A stretch of 64,000 nucleotides of DNA from Bacillus sp. FJAT-49711 (GTDB lineage Bacteria > Bacillota > Bacilli > Bacillales > Bacillaceae_C), in NCBI RefSeq assembly GCF_018343715.1, contig NZ_JAGYPL010000002.1:1087670-1151669 (forward strand), read 5' to 3'. The position numbers and the translations under genes are program-made. The notes beneath the pieces were generated by a model. That model did not search any database. It saw only the letters and a list, made by a program, of their open reading frames with translations, and was not told the origin of the DNA. Within the stretch, counting starts at the first letter, position 1. Each line of letters starts with the position of its first letter. Of the stretch, positions 1-8,700 are shown piece by piece.

Positions 1-137
1 AAATATTTACAAAAAAAGGGAACTGGGTCGAAATAGACTGAGCGTTACCTTTTTTTAAAAAATAGAATGAAAGCGACTGGAAAATTTTTACTTTTAAATC
101 AAAAGTTACATTTATTGGTTATCGTGCAACACTAGTG

Positions 138-195
138 GGCACTCACACAACTCTGGGACAATTCAGAATTGTTTCAAAGTTGTACGGGTGCCTGG
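138..195. repeat. REP-like imperfect palindrome at the 3' end of the RAYT gene
   Basis: The arm at 138-164 and the arm at 166-192 are imperfect inverted copies around one base. The right arm reads GAATTGTTTCAAAGTTGT and runs into GGTGCCTGGC. It is the same family as the perfect palindrome at 995-1049. The right arm also encodes the last residues and stop codon of the RAYT gene. Confidence 0.8.
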
Positions 196-753
196 CCTTT
201 CGTATTGGATACAGTACTGTAAATATGCTTGTAATTTGTCTGGTTGTTCGCCGGGAATTAGGTTGGGGAGCACGGTAAGGTTAAGGAATGGATAGGGTGA
301 TTGCCGATTGTGGAAATAGTAATGGTAGGAGCTAAAGAGGTATTGTTCCATTGTTTGCACAATTGGTGTTTTTGTTTCTAGGGGGTTGCGGTGAATATAG
401 GCGCTGACGTTTAGTAAACTCATATAGCCAATAATTTCTTTGGAAAAGTATCTGTTTTCGTAGATTTGCCCTGTGTAGTCGTATTTTTTTCGGAAGTAAT
501 CGCTATATCTTTTGTTGAGGATTGCCATGAGTTTACCTAAAGGAACTTCATGGGATTGAAGTAAAAGGTGTGTGTGATTATTCATTATACAGTAAGCATA
601 TATTTCAAAACTATACTTTTCATAGACATATCTTAAGATCCGAAAGTATTCGGACACGTCCTGCCCCCCTTGAAAAATGCTCTGACGATTATTTCCACGA
701 ATAGTAACGTGATAGTAATTGCTATAATGCCAAGTTCGCATTGGTCTAGCCAT
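163..753 (-). CDS. REP-associated tyrosine transposase (RAYT, Y1/IS200-like)
   Basis: A single-strand DNA nuclease/transposase-like protein of 196 residues. N-terminal HVTIRGNNR (about residues 15-23) and the HUH-type pair in NNHTHLLL (H60, H62) are typical of the Y1 transposase fold. The catalytic tyrosine is probably Y83 or Y86 in the RYSDYF segment. The ATG at 753 is chosen over a GTG at 765 because AGGTGAGG lies six bases upstream of it. RAYTs are known to be domesticated, single-copy relatives of IS200/IS605 transposases that act on REP palindromes. Here palindromes of one family lie at both ends (138-195 and 995-1049), which fits a REP/RAYT unit. The last eight or so codons are read from the palindrome itself. 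No left or right IS ends or target duplication were recognised. Confidence 0.88.
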   Translation of the reverse strand: MARPMRTWHYSNYYHVTIRGNNRQSIFQGGQDVSEYFRILRYVYEKYSFEIYAYCIMNNHTHLLLQSHEVPLGKLMAILNKRYSDYFRKKYDYTGQIYENRYFSKEIIGYMSLLNVSAYIHRNPLETKTPIVQTMEQYLFSSYHYYFHNRQSPYPFLNLTVLPNLIPGEQPDKLQAYLQYCIQYERPGTRTTLKQF

Positions 754-1228
754 CTCGATCCTCACCTATCACTATGATCCCGGAACTTGCCATTTTTGTT
801 CTCCTTAAACCATCCTTTACACAAACCATCAATTTCATCTTATTTTGATATTCATCCTTTACTAAATTTTGAATAATAAATCCCTCCTAGTTATCATATT
901 CTGAATTTTCCTCCACCTCCTATCATAACCAAAATATATGAAGTGGGCAATAGCACTAGGAGATAACTCAGTTTCTATATAATTAAAATAGTATGAATTG
1001 TTTCAAAGTTGTTTGAGTGCCTGGCACTCAAACAACTTTGAAACAATTCGGATTGGGAATGGATGGGGGAATCTTTGATATTTGTCTACCTTTTTTTTCT
1101 ATTTTGTGTTTCAATATAGTTGCAACTTGTGGGAGTTTTCGAACTTCTATTTTTTATTCGGAAAGAATGGGACTTTTTTACTAAAGTTGTGTGATTTTTA
1201 TTTATTTGCGTTTTAGGGGAGATTTTAT
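754..1228. other. Intergenic stretch with palindrome, no gene seen
   Basis: About 475 bases between the RAYT start and the response regulator. It holds the RAYT ribosome site, the 995-1049 palindrome and AT-rich DNA. No convincing ORF was seen. A ribosome site (AGGGGA at 1214-1219) serves the next gene. Confidence 0.6.
995..1049. repeat. Perfect 27-bp-arm palindrome (REP-like)
   Basis: The arms at 995-1021 and 1023-1049 are exact reverse complements with a single T between them. The core is GTGCCTGGCAC. The outer part (GAATTGTTTCAAAGTTGT) is shared with 166-183 at the other side of the RAYT gene. A transcript of either strand would fold into a very stable hairpin. It lacks a T-run, so it is not a simple terminator. 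Confidence 0.92.
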
Positions 1229-2326
1229 ATGTTACGGGTTTTGCTTCTAGATGATGAAGAGGATGCACTTGATCTATTGGAAATTTTATTAGGGAAGATT
1301 GGGAGTGTTCAAGTTATTGGGCGTTATACTGATCCGTTTCAGGCGGTTCAGGTGATAGAGGAGGCGTCAGTGGATCTTGTTTTCCTTGATATCGATATGC
1401 CCGGGATGAAAGGAACACAGGTTGCAAGAAGATTGAAGGATATCAACCCGAAACTACGGATCGTGTTTACGACAGCTTATTCTGAGTATGCGGTTGAAGC
1501 GTTTGAAATTCAAACGAATGACTATTTATTAAAGCCGATCACGTTGGAGAGGCTGCAATTAACAATTTCCCGTTTCAAGAAACATGATGTGGCGCCATTA
1601 CATTATATTCAGTGTATGGGTGGCTTTTTCCTTTATGATGACAAGAGCCTTGCGCTCCCTTGGAAAACGAACAAGGAAAAAGAGGTTTGTGCGTTTCTTA
1701 TTCATCATCTTGATCAGCCATTGAATACGGATGTCATTATTGAAGCAATTTGGCCTGATTATGATGTGAAAAAGGCGAGGAGTTATTTATATACTTGCTT
1801 ATCTTATTTACGGAAGAAGCTAATAGAACATAGATATCCAGCGAAGGTAAATAAATTTGGTAAGGGCTTCGTCTTTACGTTGGATGATTTTGAAACTGAT
1901 GAAGAAAAGTTGAGAGAACTTTTTCTCGAAATAAATGTAAAAGAGAAATTGAATAGTGAGTTATATCATCAATTGATCACCTTATATAAAGGTGAGTACA
2001 TGGCAGGATGTGGTTATCATTGGGCGTTGCCTGCCCAAATGGAATTAAGGAATTTGTATATTCAGGCATTGCGAAGATTTTATGAGAACTTCAAGGTAAG
2101 CAATATTACGATTGCCGAAGAATGTTTGCGGCGTGTTTTAACTATCATTCCTGATTCGGAAAAAGATGCGAGAGATCTTATGAAGTTATATATGGAATCT
2201 GGAAAAAGAAGTGAAGCGAAGAATATTTATAGGTTAATAGAACAGGCTGTTCATGATTTAGGCGTTGAACTGGAGAGTGATACGGTGCGCCTATATAAGG
2301 AAATGAATCTATCTTTATATCGATAA
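1229..2326 (+). CDS. Response regulator with SARP-type wHTH and BTAD domain
   Basis: Cytoplasmic transcription regulator of 365 residues. Residues 1-120 are a receiver: acidic pocket D8/D9, phospho-acceptor D54 in VFLDIDMPG, T82, and K102 in the LKP loop. Residues about 135-215 look like an OmpR/SARP winged helix (KEKEVCAFLI, then KKARSYLYTCLSYLRKKL). Residues about 222-365 form a helical BTAD/TPR-like domain with the usual ending QAVHDLGVELE. The ATG at 1229 follows AGGGGA at nine bases. The hybrid kinase starts nine bases after its stop, so the two are almost certainly an operon and cognate partners. Target genes are unknown; the adjacent wall-anchored surface protein is a reasonable guess only. 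Confidence 0.9.
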   Translation: MLRVLLLDDEEDALDLLEILLGKIGSVQVIGRYTDPFQAVQVIEEASVDLVFLDIDMPGMKGTQVARRLKDINPKLRIVFTTAYSEYAVEAFEIQTNDYLLKPITLERLQLTISRFKKHDVAPLHYIQCMGGFFLYDDKSLALPWKTNKEKEVCAFLIHHLDQPLNTDVIIEAIWPDYDVKKARSYLYTCLSYLRKKLIEHRYPAKVNKFGKGFVFTLDDFETDEEKLRELFLEINVKEKLNSELYHQLITLYKGEYMAGCGYHWALPAQMELRNLYIQALRRFYENFKVSNITIAEECLRRVLTIIPDSEKDARDLMKLYMESGKRSEAKNIYRLIEQAVHDLGVELESDTVRLYKEMNLSLYR

Positions 2327-2335
2327 GAGGCCGAA

Positions 2336-5300
2336 ATGAAAAAGAAAATAGAGTCTATTATAATTACTTTTACTATATTTATTGCCATTTGTGCCGTTTT
2401 ATATGTGGTATTTACCTATCAGACAAAGCAACCTCCGGAAGCGGAAAAAGGCTATTTGGATTTGACTAGCTGGAACTTTTCAACAGATCATGTTTTGCCG
2501 CTGAATGGAGAGTGGGAATTTTACCCTAAACAATTATTAACTCCTGGAAATGTTAAAAATACTACTCCTAAACATATACGCGTGCCCGGAAATTTTAATG
2601 ATAAGATGCCTGCTTTTGGTGTTGCAACTTACCGTTTACAAATTAAAGTGAATGACGTTGAGCAAGTATACGGTATGAAAATTTCATCAATCCAGTTATC
2701 GAACCGAATTATGATAAACGGTAAAACGATTGGGGAAAGTGGAAATCCAGCAATTAAAGAAAATTATGTAGCTAAGAATAAGCCGTATACGAGCTATTTT
2801 AATCTGCAGCCAGGTTGGAATGAAATTATCGTCCAAGTCGGAAATTATGAATTGCCCGGCGGCGGTGGTATTATTGGGTCTATTTATTTGGGGTACGCTG
2901 ATCAAATCACTGCTCTAAATAATAAGGCGCTCGCCCATGATTGGATCATCTTATCATCTTTTCTAATTATGGGATTATATTTTATTGGATTATATTCACA
3001 GCGCAAGGAAGATCTGTCCTTAATTATATTTGGGCTCGTATGTATTTTTACAGGTTTGTATACGGCGGCAAGTGGGGAAAGGGTCATTTTTGATATTTTT
3101 CCCGATGTTCCTTTCTGGCTCCACTATCGTATACAAATTCTTTCTTCCTATCTAACGGGGATGGGATTGCTTCTGTTTGTTTATACAGCGTTTCGTCCGT
3201 ATTGCTCTAAAAGATTTGTTTACATTGGACTGATGGTAGGAGCGGCAATGGGAATCGCGACTATTGGTTTTCTTACTCATCTTCCTACAGGTATATTTTT
3301 GCCGATTACATCTATTTATATCACGCTTTCGTTATTATACGTCACTTATGTATTCGTCCTTGCTGCGCTCCATAAAATAGCAGGAAGTGTTTATCTCGCT
3401 ATTGCTGCTGTTTCCTTAAGCGCATATGCTCTTATTCAAACCGCTTATTCGTATTTTGCTGTTTCGGTTTATAGTGTGTTGCCTTTTGAACCATTTCTAT
3501 TTTTAATTATGCTTGCCCTTTTAATGTCCTTAAGATTTTCAAACGCTTATAAAAAAATTCAAGAGCTTTCTGTTCAATTAATAAAAGCAGATAAATTGAA
3601 GGATGATTTTTTAGCGAGAACATCCCATGAATTTAAATCGCCTTTACACGGGATCATGAATATTTCAAAGTCGGTGTTAGGGGATTCTGTTCATCCGTTA
3701 ACGATAGAACATCGTGAAAGATTGCAGCTTATTACAAATATTACAGAGCGTCTTTCTCAGTTGGTGTACGATATTTTAGATTTTTCAAAGCTAAAAGAAG
3801 GGGAATTATCCATCTATTTAGAGCCAGTCGATGTCCGTTCTACAATTGATGTTAATTTGCGGATCTATTCTTACGTTGCTACAGGTCGTAATATTCAATT
3901 GGAAAATAAGTTTCCTGAAAAAATACCGTTTGCGCTTGCTGACAAAAGTCGTTTAGGACAAATCATTAGTAATTTATTGGATAATGCGATTAAGCATACT
4001 AAAAATGGATTGGTGGAAGTGCTAGGGGAAGTACGGGATGACATGATATTCATGTCTGTACGCGATACCGGTGCGGGAATTGCTGAAGAAGAGCTTCCGT
4101 ATATTTTTGAGCCGTTCCGTTCCCTTGAATCTTCTTCAGAAAGGCAAGTGGGGATTGGACTAGGACTCTCCATTGTAAAGCAATTAATTGAGCTGCAAAA
4201 TGGGACCATATCTGTATCCTCTATTCAAGGAAAGGGAACGACATTTACGATTAGCATGCCTATTGCAAAAGAAGGAGAGAAGCAAAGCGCAAGTAAGAAG
4301 CGTTTTGTGAAAGGGATTAAACAGCCAGAATACATGTTTCCAACGCCATATTACTTGAAGCAAAATGGAAAATATACTGTTTTAGTTGCCGATGATAACT
4401 TTTCCAATTTAAAAATATTAATTGATACACTTCAAATGATTGATTGTAATGTAATTGCCGTAAAAAACGGATATGAAGTGATGGAAGAAATCAACAAACC
4501 AATTGCGATTGATCTCGTTATTTTGGATTTGATGATGCCAGGGATGTCTGGTTATGAAGTATGTCAAGAGATACGAAAGAAGTATTCTTTAACAGAGTTT
4601 CCAGTCTTGATGGTTACGGCGGCGATTCAGCCTAAGGATAAAATAGCGGCATTTGAAGCAGGGGCTAATGACTTTTTGCCAAAGCCTTTTGATTTAGATG
4701 AGTTAAAAGCAAGAATTGGTAGTTTACTTGCGATGAAAGACTCATTCAGCAAGGCTCTTAATCTTGAATTGGCATTTTTACAATCACAAATTAAACCGCA
4801 TTTTTTATATAATGCATTAAATGGAATCGTTGCCTCCAGTTATACTGATGCTGATCGTTCAAGAAAATTAACTATTAATTTAGCTGAATATTTACGAGGG
4901 AGTTTTCAGTTCAGCAATATACAAAAACGCGTTCCATTCAACCAGGAATTAAAATTGATTCGGTCCTATGTGGAAATTGAAAAGGCACGATTCAGGGATC
5001 GAATTCAAGTTGAATATCATATTGATGATGATCTAAATAACATTAAGATGCCGCCGCTCTTAATACAGCCGCTTGTTGAAAATGCGATTAGGCATGGGAT
5101 CGGAAAAAAACTAGAAGGTGGAAAAGTAAAAATTACTGCATATACAGCTGACGGTCATTATTGCATTGAGGTAGAAGATAATGGGGTAGGCATGACGAGT
5201 GAACAAATGGCGATTCTTGATGACGATGTGGATGAAAGAGTCGGTGTTGGTTTGAAAAATATTAAAAGAAGAATGAAATATGAATATGGAGCCGAATTGG

Positions 5301-5365
5301 ATGTTTGGAGTGTACAAGAGGAAGGGACGAAAATAACTGTACGAATCCCTTGTGAGCTTGTGTGA
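2336..5365 (+). CDS. Hybrid histidine kinase: 7TMR-DISM, HisKA, receiver and LytS-type second kinase
   Basis: Membrane sensor kinase of 1009 residues. Domains in order: TM anchor (7-27); extracellular 7TMR-DISM sensory domain (about 40-190, with LNGEWEFYP); a seven-helix 7TMR-DISM membrane block (about 200-405); HisKA with H431 in TSHEFKSPLHG; HATPase with DNAIKH and GIGLGLSIVKQL; receiver (about 680-800) with phospho-acceptor D731 in LDLMMPG; a LytS-type HisK with H822 in QIKPHFLYNALN; and a second HATPase (PLLIQPLVENAIRHG, GVGLKNIKRR). Two unrelated transmitters separated by a receiver suggest an internal phosphorelay ending on the upstream regulator. All the catalytic motifs look intact. 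The ligand is unknown; DISM domains often sense carbohydrates or lipids. Confidence 0.92.
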   Translation: MKKKIESIIITFTIFIAICAVLYVVFTYQTKQPPEAEKGYLDLTSWNFSTDHVLPLNGEWEFYPKQLLTPGNVKNTTPKHIRVPGNFNDKMPAFGVATYRLQIKVNDVEQVYGMKISSIQLSNRIMINGKTIGESGNPAIKENYVAKNKPYTSYFNLQPGWNEIIVQVGNYELPGGGGIIGSIYLGYADQITALNNKALAHDWIILSSFLIMGLYFIGLYSQRKEDLSLIIFGLVCIFTGLYTAASGERVIFDIFPDVPFWLHYRIQILSSYLTGMGLLLFVYTAFRPYCSKRFVYIGLMVGAAMGIATIGFLTHLPTGIFLPITSIYITLSLLYVTYVFVLAALHKIAGSVYLAIAAVSLSAYALIQTAYSYFAVSVYSVLPFEPFLFLIMLALLMSLRFSNAYKKIQELSVQLIKADKLKDDFLARTSHEFKSPLHGIMNISKSVLGDSVHPLTIEHRERLQLITNITERLSQLVYDILDFSKLKEGELSIYLEPVDVRSTIDVNLRIYSYVATGRNIQLENKFPEKIPFALADKSRLGQIISNLLDNAIKHTKNGLVEVLGEVRDDMIFMSVRDTGAGIAEEELPYIFEPFRSLESSSERQVGIGLGLSIVKQLIELQNGTISVSSIQGKGTTFTISMPIAKEGEKQSASKKRFVKGIKQPEYMFPTPYYLKQNGKYTVLVADDNFSNLKILIDTLQMIDCNVIAVKNGYEVMEEINKPIAIDLVILDLMMPGMSGYEVCQEIRKKYSLTEFPVLMVTAAIQPKDKIAAFEAGANDFLPKPFDLDELKARIGSLLAMKDSFSKALNLELAFLQSQIKPHFLYNALNGIVASSYTDADRSRKLTINLAEYLRGSFQFSNIQKRVPFNQELKLIRSYVEIEKARFRDRIQVEYHIDDDLNNIKMPPLLIQPLVENAIRHGIGKKLEGGKVKITAYTADGHYCIEVEDNGVGMTSEQMAILDDDVDERVGVGLKNIKRRMKYEYGAELDVWSVQEEGTKITVRIPCELV

Positions 5366-5386
5366 TTTTATCCTCAAAATTTTTTA

Positions 5387-5435
5387 AAAAACCGGATCTT
5401 TTGTCGATTTATCGACGGGGAATCCGGTTTTTTTA
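5387..5435 (+). terminator. Intrinsic terminator of the kinase operon
   Basis: AAAACCGGAT pairs with ATCCGGTTTT, with an inner GTCGAT/ATCGAC stem, followed by a T-run. It ends the two-component operon, so the surface protein gene has its own promoter. Confidence 0.9.
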
Positions 5436-5720
5436 TTGTTGTTTTTCGTAAAAAGATTAATGACTCAGTACTAAAGTTGGTAAAAATCTTGGGATAAACG
5501 ATGAAGGTAAATCAAAATTGGGTTAAAAATCGAGGTGGAGGACCGGGAAGAATTAATAGGAAAAAAGTATTGCGAAAAAAGGTTGGATGTAGTTTTTAAG
5601 GTTTTTTTAAGGTCTTTTGTCATATTATGTAGAAAATTACTGTGGAATGGGATTAATATTCGGATTTAATCGAAATTTTTAACCATTCATAAAAGATGAA
5701 AGCAAGAAGGGACGTTCTAC

Positions 5721-8700
5721 ATGTTAAGAAAAATATCAGTATGGCTTATTTGTTTAATGTTGTTTTATATGCAGCTGCCTCCTATTCATAGTGAAGCGGC
5801 TATTGTATCGATGGCGGGTGAGGGAAAGAAGGAAAACCCCTATATTATCACAACCGCGGAAGAACTTAATAGTGTTCGCAATAATTTAAATGCCCATTAT
5901 CAATTAGGGAATGATATTGATATAAGTGGATATGCGAACTGGCAGCCGATAGGAGACGGGATACATCAGTTCGATGGGTCTTTTAATGGAGCCGGACATG
6001 TCATAACAGGGCTTAAAATTAACGATGCGGGCTCTAGGGAAGTACTTGGATTATTTGGTTCTATTGGATATAGTGGGCTAATCGAAAATATTGGACTAGT
6101 TGATGTGATTGTAAACGGCAATCACGGTGTAGGTGCATTAGCCGGATTCAATCATGGAATGATTAAGCAGAGTTATAGCACTGGTCAAGTTAAAGGCACT
6201 GCTTATGTTGGTGGATTAGTAGGAGATAACAGTTTTAATGGCGTGATAGAGAATAGTTATTCTACGGCAACAGTTAGCGGTAATAATTCAATTGGTGGCC
6301 TTGTTGGTCAAAACGATGAATTTATTCAAAGCAGCTACGCAAGTGGTCATGTAAGTGGAGTTAATTTTATTGGCGGACTTGTTGGAAGTAATCAAGGGGA
6401 AGAGACAATGAACGTGGCTACTATTAGTAATAGCTATGCAGCAGGGGATGTCGCTGGTCAAGGCTGGGTTGGTGGTCTAGTTGGTCATAATGCGGAAGCT
6501 CAAGTTATTAATAGTTATGCTATAGGAAAAGTGACAGGTTCTAATAATGTTGGTGGTCTTGTCGGATTTCGTAGTTGGGTCGCTATTAATGCTAGTTTCT
6601 ATGATAAGGATACTACTGGACAAACGGATACAGAAAAAGGTACACCAAAATCTACAGCTGATATGCAGAAAAACTCTACTTTTACAAATGCTGGTTGGGA
6701 TTTTAATAATACTTGGGGAATCAATCCTGGTGGATATCCATATTTGCGGGCTATCCCACAAATTCAGTACTATCATGTTGGTTATGATGCGAATGGGGCA
6801 ATGAGTGGAAGTGTTCCAGTTGATGGAACGAATTACAAAAATGGTGATCATGTTATTGTACATGATAACACTGGTAATCTAGCAAAAGTTGGTTTTCAAT
6901 TTGTTGGATGGAATACTAAGGCAGATGGCAGTGGAATTGCTTACCCTCCGGCTAACATGCTAGAAGTGGGATCTGAAAATATTACTCTTTATGCACAATG
7001 GGCTATTCAGAACTATAAAGTAGAATTTAAATATTTCGATGATGTAAAAGATGATCAATTTGTGAGACATAATGAAAAAGTTAACAAACCAAGTGATCCG
7101 CAAAGAACAGGATATCAATTTGATGGCTGGTACAGTGATGCAGAAGGAACTACACCGTATGATTTTGATGCGAAAGTAATTTCGGATTTAACATTATATG
7201 CAAAATGGATAATCAACCAATATAATGTGAATTTTGTGAGTAATGGCGGAAGTGCTGTTGCAGATGTTCGTGTCAATTATGGCGATAACGTGGTAAGTCC
7301 TAAGTCGCCAAGTAAGGTTGGCTACACGTTTGCAGGCTGGTATAGTGATTCTTCGCTAACAACACCATATGATTTTAACAAACAAGTGACATCTGATGTT
7401 ACACTGTATGCAAAATGGACAATCAATCAGTATACAGTTGAATTTAATAGTAATGGCGGAGAAGATGTTCCTAATGTAAAAATAAACCATGGGAATAAAG
7501 TAGCGAGCCCTGGAACTCCGAGCAAGGATGGTTACACGTTTGTTAATTGGTATAGCGATGGGCTATTGACAACTTTATACGATTTTAATGAACCGGTAAC
7601 TTCTAATATTAAGTTATATGCGAAGTGGAATATTAACAAATACTTAGTCGTATTTAATTCAAACGGGGGCAGTACAGTAGCATCGGAAATTGTCAATCAT
7701 AATGACAAAGTGATAAAGCCAGAAAACCCGACAAAAACGGGACATATTTTTGACAATTGGTATATTGATACACTTTTTACAAACACATACGATTTTGATC
7801 TTCCTATTATGGATAACACTACATTATATGCAAAATGGACGATCAAACAATATACTGTTCGTTTTGAAAGTAATGGGGGAAATAATGTTTCAGATATAAA
7901 TGTTAATTTTGGAGATAAAGCAACGACTCCTAAAGCGCCAAGTAAGCTCGGTCATACATTTAAAGGCTGGTATACTAATGCTCTTTTAACAGAGTTATAT
8001 GACTTTCAAAATAATGTAGCATCTGATATGACATTGTATGCAAAATGGTCGATTAATGAATACAACATAAGCTATGAAAGCAGTGGCGGCAGTAAGGTTT
8101 CTTCTGAAAAACTGAACTTTGAGGAAAAAGCAACGAAGCCAGCCGATCCTACAAGGACGGGTTATACGTTTGCGGGCTGGTATAATGATCCGCTATTCAA
8201 AAACTTGTATGACTTTCAAGCTAAGATTGTATCTGATATGACATTGTATGCAAAATGGACGATCAACGAATACAACGTAAGCTATGAAAGCAATGGTGGC
8301 AGCGGTATTTCTTCTGAAAAAGTAAACTATGAAGAGAAAGCTACGAAGCCAGTAGACCCTACAAAGAAGGGTTATACGTTTGCGGGCTGGTATAGTGATG
8401 CACTTTTCAAAAACTTATATGACTTTCAAACGAATATCATATCTGATGTTAAATTGTATGCAAAATGGACAATCAACGAATATAATGTAAGCTATGAAAG
8501 CAATGGAGGCAGCACTGCATCCTCTGAAAAAGTAAACTATGAGGAGAAAGCAACGAAGCCAGCTGATCCTACAAGAAAGGGTTATACGTTTTCAGGTTGG
8601 TATAGTGATGAGCTTTTTACAAGGCCATATGACTTTCAAACTAAGATCGTATCTGATGTAACTTTATATGCAAAGTGGACGATCAATGAATATAAAGTAA

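Noticed and set aside
163-753. Complete IS200/IS605 insertion sequence
   Set aside because: No tnpB, no left/right end hairpins in the IS200 arrangement and no target duplication were seen. RAYT features and REP palindromes fit better.
6547-6804. Plus-strand ORF in another frame of the surface protein gene
   Set aside because: A shadow frame in the GLUG region, without ribosome site or family features.
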